Part shown: positions 62,022-64,000 of the stretch, in pieces
How positions within the stretch are numbered: position 1 is the stretch's first letter
Layout of the letters: each line of letters starts with the position of its first letter
Source of the DNA: Faeciplasma sp048393055
GTDB lineage: Bacteria > Bacillota > Clostridia > Oscillospirales > Ruminococcaceae
Direction: 5' to 3'
DNA length: 64,000 bases
Assembly: GCA_048393055.1 (NCBI GenBank)
Contig: DBFJJS010000016.1
Coordinates: 109,636-173,635, forward strand
Translations under genes and position numbers: made by a program
The notes under the pieces: model-generated
Told to the model about the DNA's origin: nothing
Database searches by the model: none
Seen by the model: the letters and a program-made list of their open reading frames with translations, nothing else

Positions 62022-62306
62022 TTGAAGCTTATCAAAGACATGCTTGCAGGCAAGCTTAAAAATATGACATATTACGAATCTTGTGTTACAATTTGTGGAA
62101 GTAATGAAGTGCTTATTGAAAACATTACAGGAGTGTATGAATGCAATGAAATAATGACAAGAGTAAAAGCAGGAAAAAATGAGATAGTTGTCTGGGGAGA
62201 AGAGTTAAAGATAAAAAACTATATCAACAGTTCGGTAACAGTATGCGGAAAAATCTCCTCTGTTGAAATTCAGTCTGTAGGAGTAAAAAAGAATGAATCT
62301 TTCTAG
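62022..62306 (+). CDS. yqfC: Sporulation protein YqfC
   Basis: The 94-residue protein has the YqfC/YabP-type core: short repeated blocks around SCVTICGSNEVLIENITGVYE, SCVTICG then SSVTVCGK. yqfC is SigE-controlled in Bacillus and lies just before yqfD there too. The TTG at 62022 is preferred because AAAGGGG lies about 10 bases upstream; GTG 62013 abuts it. It overlaps yqfD by 14 bases. I could not define a SigE promoter with confidence. Confidence 0.88.
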   Translation: MKLIKDMLAGKLKNMTYYESCVTICGSNEVLIENITGVYECNEIMTRVKAGKNEIVVWGEELKIKNYINSSVTVCGKISSVEIQSVGVKKNESF

Positions 62307-63456
62307 ACTTTTCGGTACATTTAAGATTAAAATTGAAGGCTTTGATGCGGGGCTTATCATTTCAAAACTTACAAATATATGTACAGATATTTCGCTTTAC
62401 ACGTCTGACGAAGCAGTATATGCATCAATTTCGATATTTGACATAAAAAAAGTGAAAAGCCTTTGCGAAAAACAAGGATATTATTTTGAAATAGTATCTG
62501 AAAATGGCATATACTTTACTTTTAAAAAACGATTCAAGCGCTACGGTATTATTATAGGGGCGGCGGCATGCGCTGTAATGATATTTATACTTTCAAATAT
62601 AGCTCTTAAAATAAGAATAGTCGGAGCGGACGATCCTGAAATACAGTCGCAAATAATAGAGCTTGCAGCCCAAGAAGGAGTAAAAGCCGGTGCATACATA
62701 CCATCTTTAAATTTTTTAAAAATAGAAGCAAGGCTTATGGAACTGTCAGATGATATATCATGGGTATCTATCGGTCACAGCGGACCGGTTATTACTGTAA
62801 ATGTCAGTCTTGCAACACGGCGGGTCGAGTCTATGGAGGGAAGAATTCCCTGTAACATAGTAGCAAAAAGAGATGGAGTAATCGTCAAGGCGGATGTTCT
62901 GTCCGGAGAATTTAGCTCGCTTATCGGATCGGCTGTAAAAGAGGGCGAATTGCTTGTAAGCGGAATTGTTGAAAATTCAAACGGCAATGTATACTATTAT
63001 CATTCCATAGCTTCAATTATTGCTGAGTATGAGGAAACGGTTGAATTTGAACAAAGGCTTTATGACACTGTAATTTCGGACGGTGAAACGACCTACGGCA
63101 GATATCTGAGTGTTTTTGATTTGGATATTCCGATTTCAACGACTCGCCCACCAAATGAAAATTATACTGTAGAAACGGTATCCGTACCAGTAAAGCTGTT
63201 TGGTATTACACTTCCGATAAGCATAAAAACAGTGGAGTACACCACTCATGTAACCAAAGTAAAATCATACTCTCAAACTGAAGCGCAGAACGTACTTCTT
63301 GAGCGGTTGGAAGCATATCAGGAAAACATACTTGACAATCAGGAAATTGTTTCCAGAGAGGTATATTTTAGCTTAGAAGACGATGTCGTAAAGCTAAAGG
63401 CTTTGTACAAGCTAAGAGGGGATATAGGAGTTGAAAGCCCTATTTTTGTCAAGTAA
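62293..63456 (+). CDS. yqfD: Sporulation protein YqfD
   Basis: The 387-residue protein has an N-terminal cytoplasmic part (1-85), one transmembrane segment (about 90-108), and a long extracytoplasmic region (about 110-387). The pattern ISWVSIGHSGPVITVNV is conserved in the YqfD family. It is essential for forespore development in Clostridioides and known as a stage-IV sporulation factor in some annotations. The pair yqfC-yqfD followed by phoH is conserved in Firmicutes. Confidence 0.92.
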   Translation: MNLSRLFGTFKIKIEGFDAGLIISKLTNICTDISLYTSDEAVYASISIFDIKKVKSLCEKQGYYFEIVSENGIYFTFKKRFKRYGIIIGAAACAVMIFILSNIALKIRIVGADDPEIQSQIIELAAQEGVKAGAYIPSLNFLKIEARLMELSDDISWVSIGHSGPVITVNVSLATRRVESMEGRIPCNIVAKRDGVIVKADVLSGEFSSLIGSAVKEGELLVSGIVENSNGNVYYYHSIASIIAEYEETVEFEQRLYDTVISDGETTYGRYLSVFDLDIPISTTRPPNENYTVETVSVPVKLFGITLPISIKTVEYTTHVTKVKSYSQTEAQNVLLERLEAYQENILDNQEIVSREVYFSLEDDVVKLKALYKLRGDIGVESPIFVK

Positions 63457-63469
63457 TAAAGAAAAGATA

Positions 63470-63498
63470 TTGAATTGCGGCTTATAATCTGATATAAT
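63470..63498 (+). promoter_or_regulatory. SigA promoter of phoH
   Basis: TTGAAT (63470-63475), a 17-bp spacer and TATAAT (63493-63498) lie just after yqfD and 34 bases before the phoH start. They give phoH a vegetative promoter apart from the sporulation genes. Confidence 0.7.
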
Positions 63499-63532
63499 TT
63501 TATAAGATAATGCAATCTGAAAGGACGATTAA

Positions 63533-64000
63533 ATGACGGAGAAGTCAATTGTAGTTACAAACATCAATCATGTTCTCAACCTGTTTGGCAGCCACGATAC
63601 AAATATAAAGATTATTCAGGAGGAGCTTAATGTAAACATAGTAAACAGAGGTTCAGATATAAAGATATCCGGTAATCAGCAGGATGTGGAAAAGGCATAT
63701 ACATGTATAAATTCTCTTTTAAAAATTTCCGAAAATGGAGACGATATATCACCCCAGCAGGTAAGATATGTTCTGTCAATGGCGGTAGAACCTAATGCTG
63801 GGGATATAGCAGCACTTTCAGACGGCGGCATATGCGTAACCTCGGCAGGAAAAATAATAAAGCCTAAAACGCTTGGTCAGAAAAAATATATTGAATCGAT
63901 CCAGGCTAATACAATTTCCTTTGGCGTAGGTCCTGCCGGAACGGGAAAAACTTTTTTGGCTGTTTCAATGGCGGTAAAAGCTTTCAGAGCACACGAGATA
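63533..64000 (+). CDS. phoH: PhoH family ATPase, 3' end outside window
   Basis: The first 156 residues are visible. They include the N-terminal KH-like part and the P-loop (VGPAGTGKTFLAVSMAVKAF, near residues 135-155) preceded by IKPKTLGQKKYIESIQANT, all typical of PhoH-like ATPases. Full-length homologues have about 320 residues. AAAGGAC precedes the ATG. In Firmicutes phoH is followed by ybeY and era; these lie outside the window. Confidence 0.94.
   Translation, partial: MTEKSIVVTNINHVLNLFGSHDTNIKIIQEELNVNIVNRGSDIKISGNQQDVEKAYTCINSLLKISENGDDISPQQVRYVLSMAVEPNAGDIAALSDGGICVTSAGKIIKPKTLGQKKYIESIQANTISFGVGPAGTGKTFLAVSMAVKAFRAHEI

Overview
The window comes from an endospore-forming, probably strictly anaerobic member of the Clostridia (low-GC Firmicutes). 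It carries spoIIID, spoIIGA-sigE-sigG, a complete spoIIIAA-AH operon and yqfC-yqfD. It also has a Tyr T-box in front of tyrS, a perR-rubrerythrin pair and an NfnAB-type electron-bifurcating transhydrogenase. Gene style and synteny fit an Oscillospiraceae/Ruminococcaceae-like gut lineage, but no rRNA is present and the placement is inference. Most of the window is ordinary core chromosome; I see no phage, CRISPR array, insertion sequence or obvious island.

Layout. 1-1870: an ABC exporter half-transporter broken by two frameshifts, both in poly-A runs. 1969-5488: spoIIID, a DtxR/MntR-type regulator, an RCK (KtrA-like) protein, an MFS transporter and a SpoIVFB-like M50 protease. 5524-11197: radical-SAM/DUF2344 pair, rplS with a structured leader, lepB, rbgA, rnhB, yraN. 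11244-19040: thrC, an unlisted DUF1540 microprotein gene, a phosphoesterase, tig-clpP-clpX, a small exported protein, rarA. 19082-25089: an S1-domain protein (minus strand), then DUF951, prfA, sua5/tsaC, coaE, a lytic transglycosylase and an M18 aminopeptidase. 25154-27593: the spoIIG locus and sigG with recognisable Spo0A-type and SigF-type promoters. 27595-31167: tyrS with its T-box, converging on dnaD and a dnaC-like gene. 31255-32365: rubrerythrin and perR with a Fur-type operator.

32456-40747: a PfoR-like PTS-EIIC membrane protein, an adjacent pair of secreted wall enzymes (GHL10 lipoprotein; GHL-like plus Amidase_3 fusion), and nfnAB. 40751-46429: yajC, a small TIGR04086 membrane protein, and spoIIIA with a SigE-like promoter. 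46430-60753: the conserved yqhY-nusB-xseAB-ispA-dxs-tlyA-argR-recN block, here with a divergent TsaD-like gene where Bacillus has folD and with nadK inserted; then a DJ-1 protein, mltG, a U32 peptidase and a P-loop protein with a degenerate second half. 60753-64000: a Xer recombinase (minus), yqfC, yqfD and the 5' part of phoH.

The most interesting local signals are the wall-enzyme pair at 33797-38490, in which the barrel fused to the amidase seems to have lost its active-site acids; the compact spoIIG control region; a terminator hairpin whose 3' arm carries the next gene's ribosome-binding site at 41268-41312; the TsaD paralogue; and the DUF1540 gene with a sporulation-type promoter. No clearly new multi-gene system was found.
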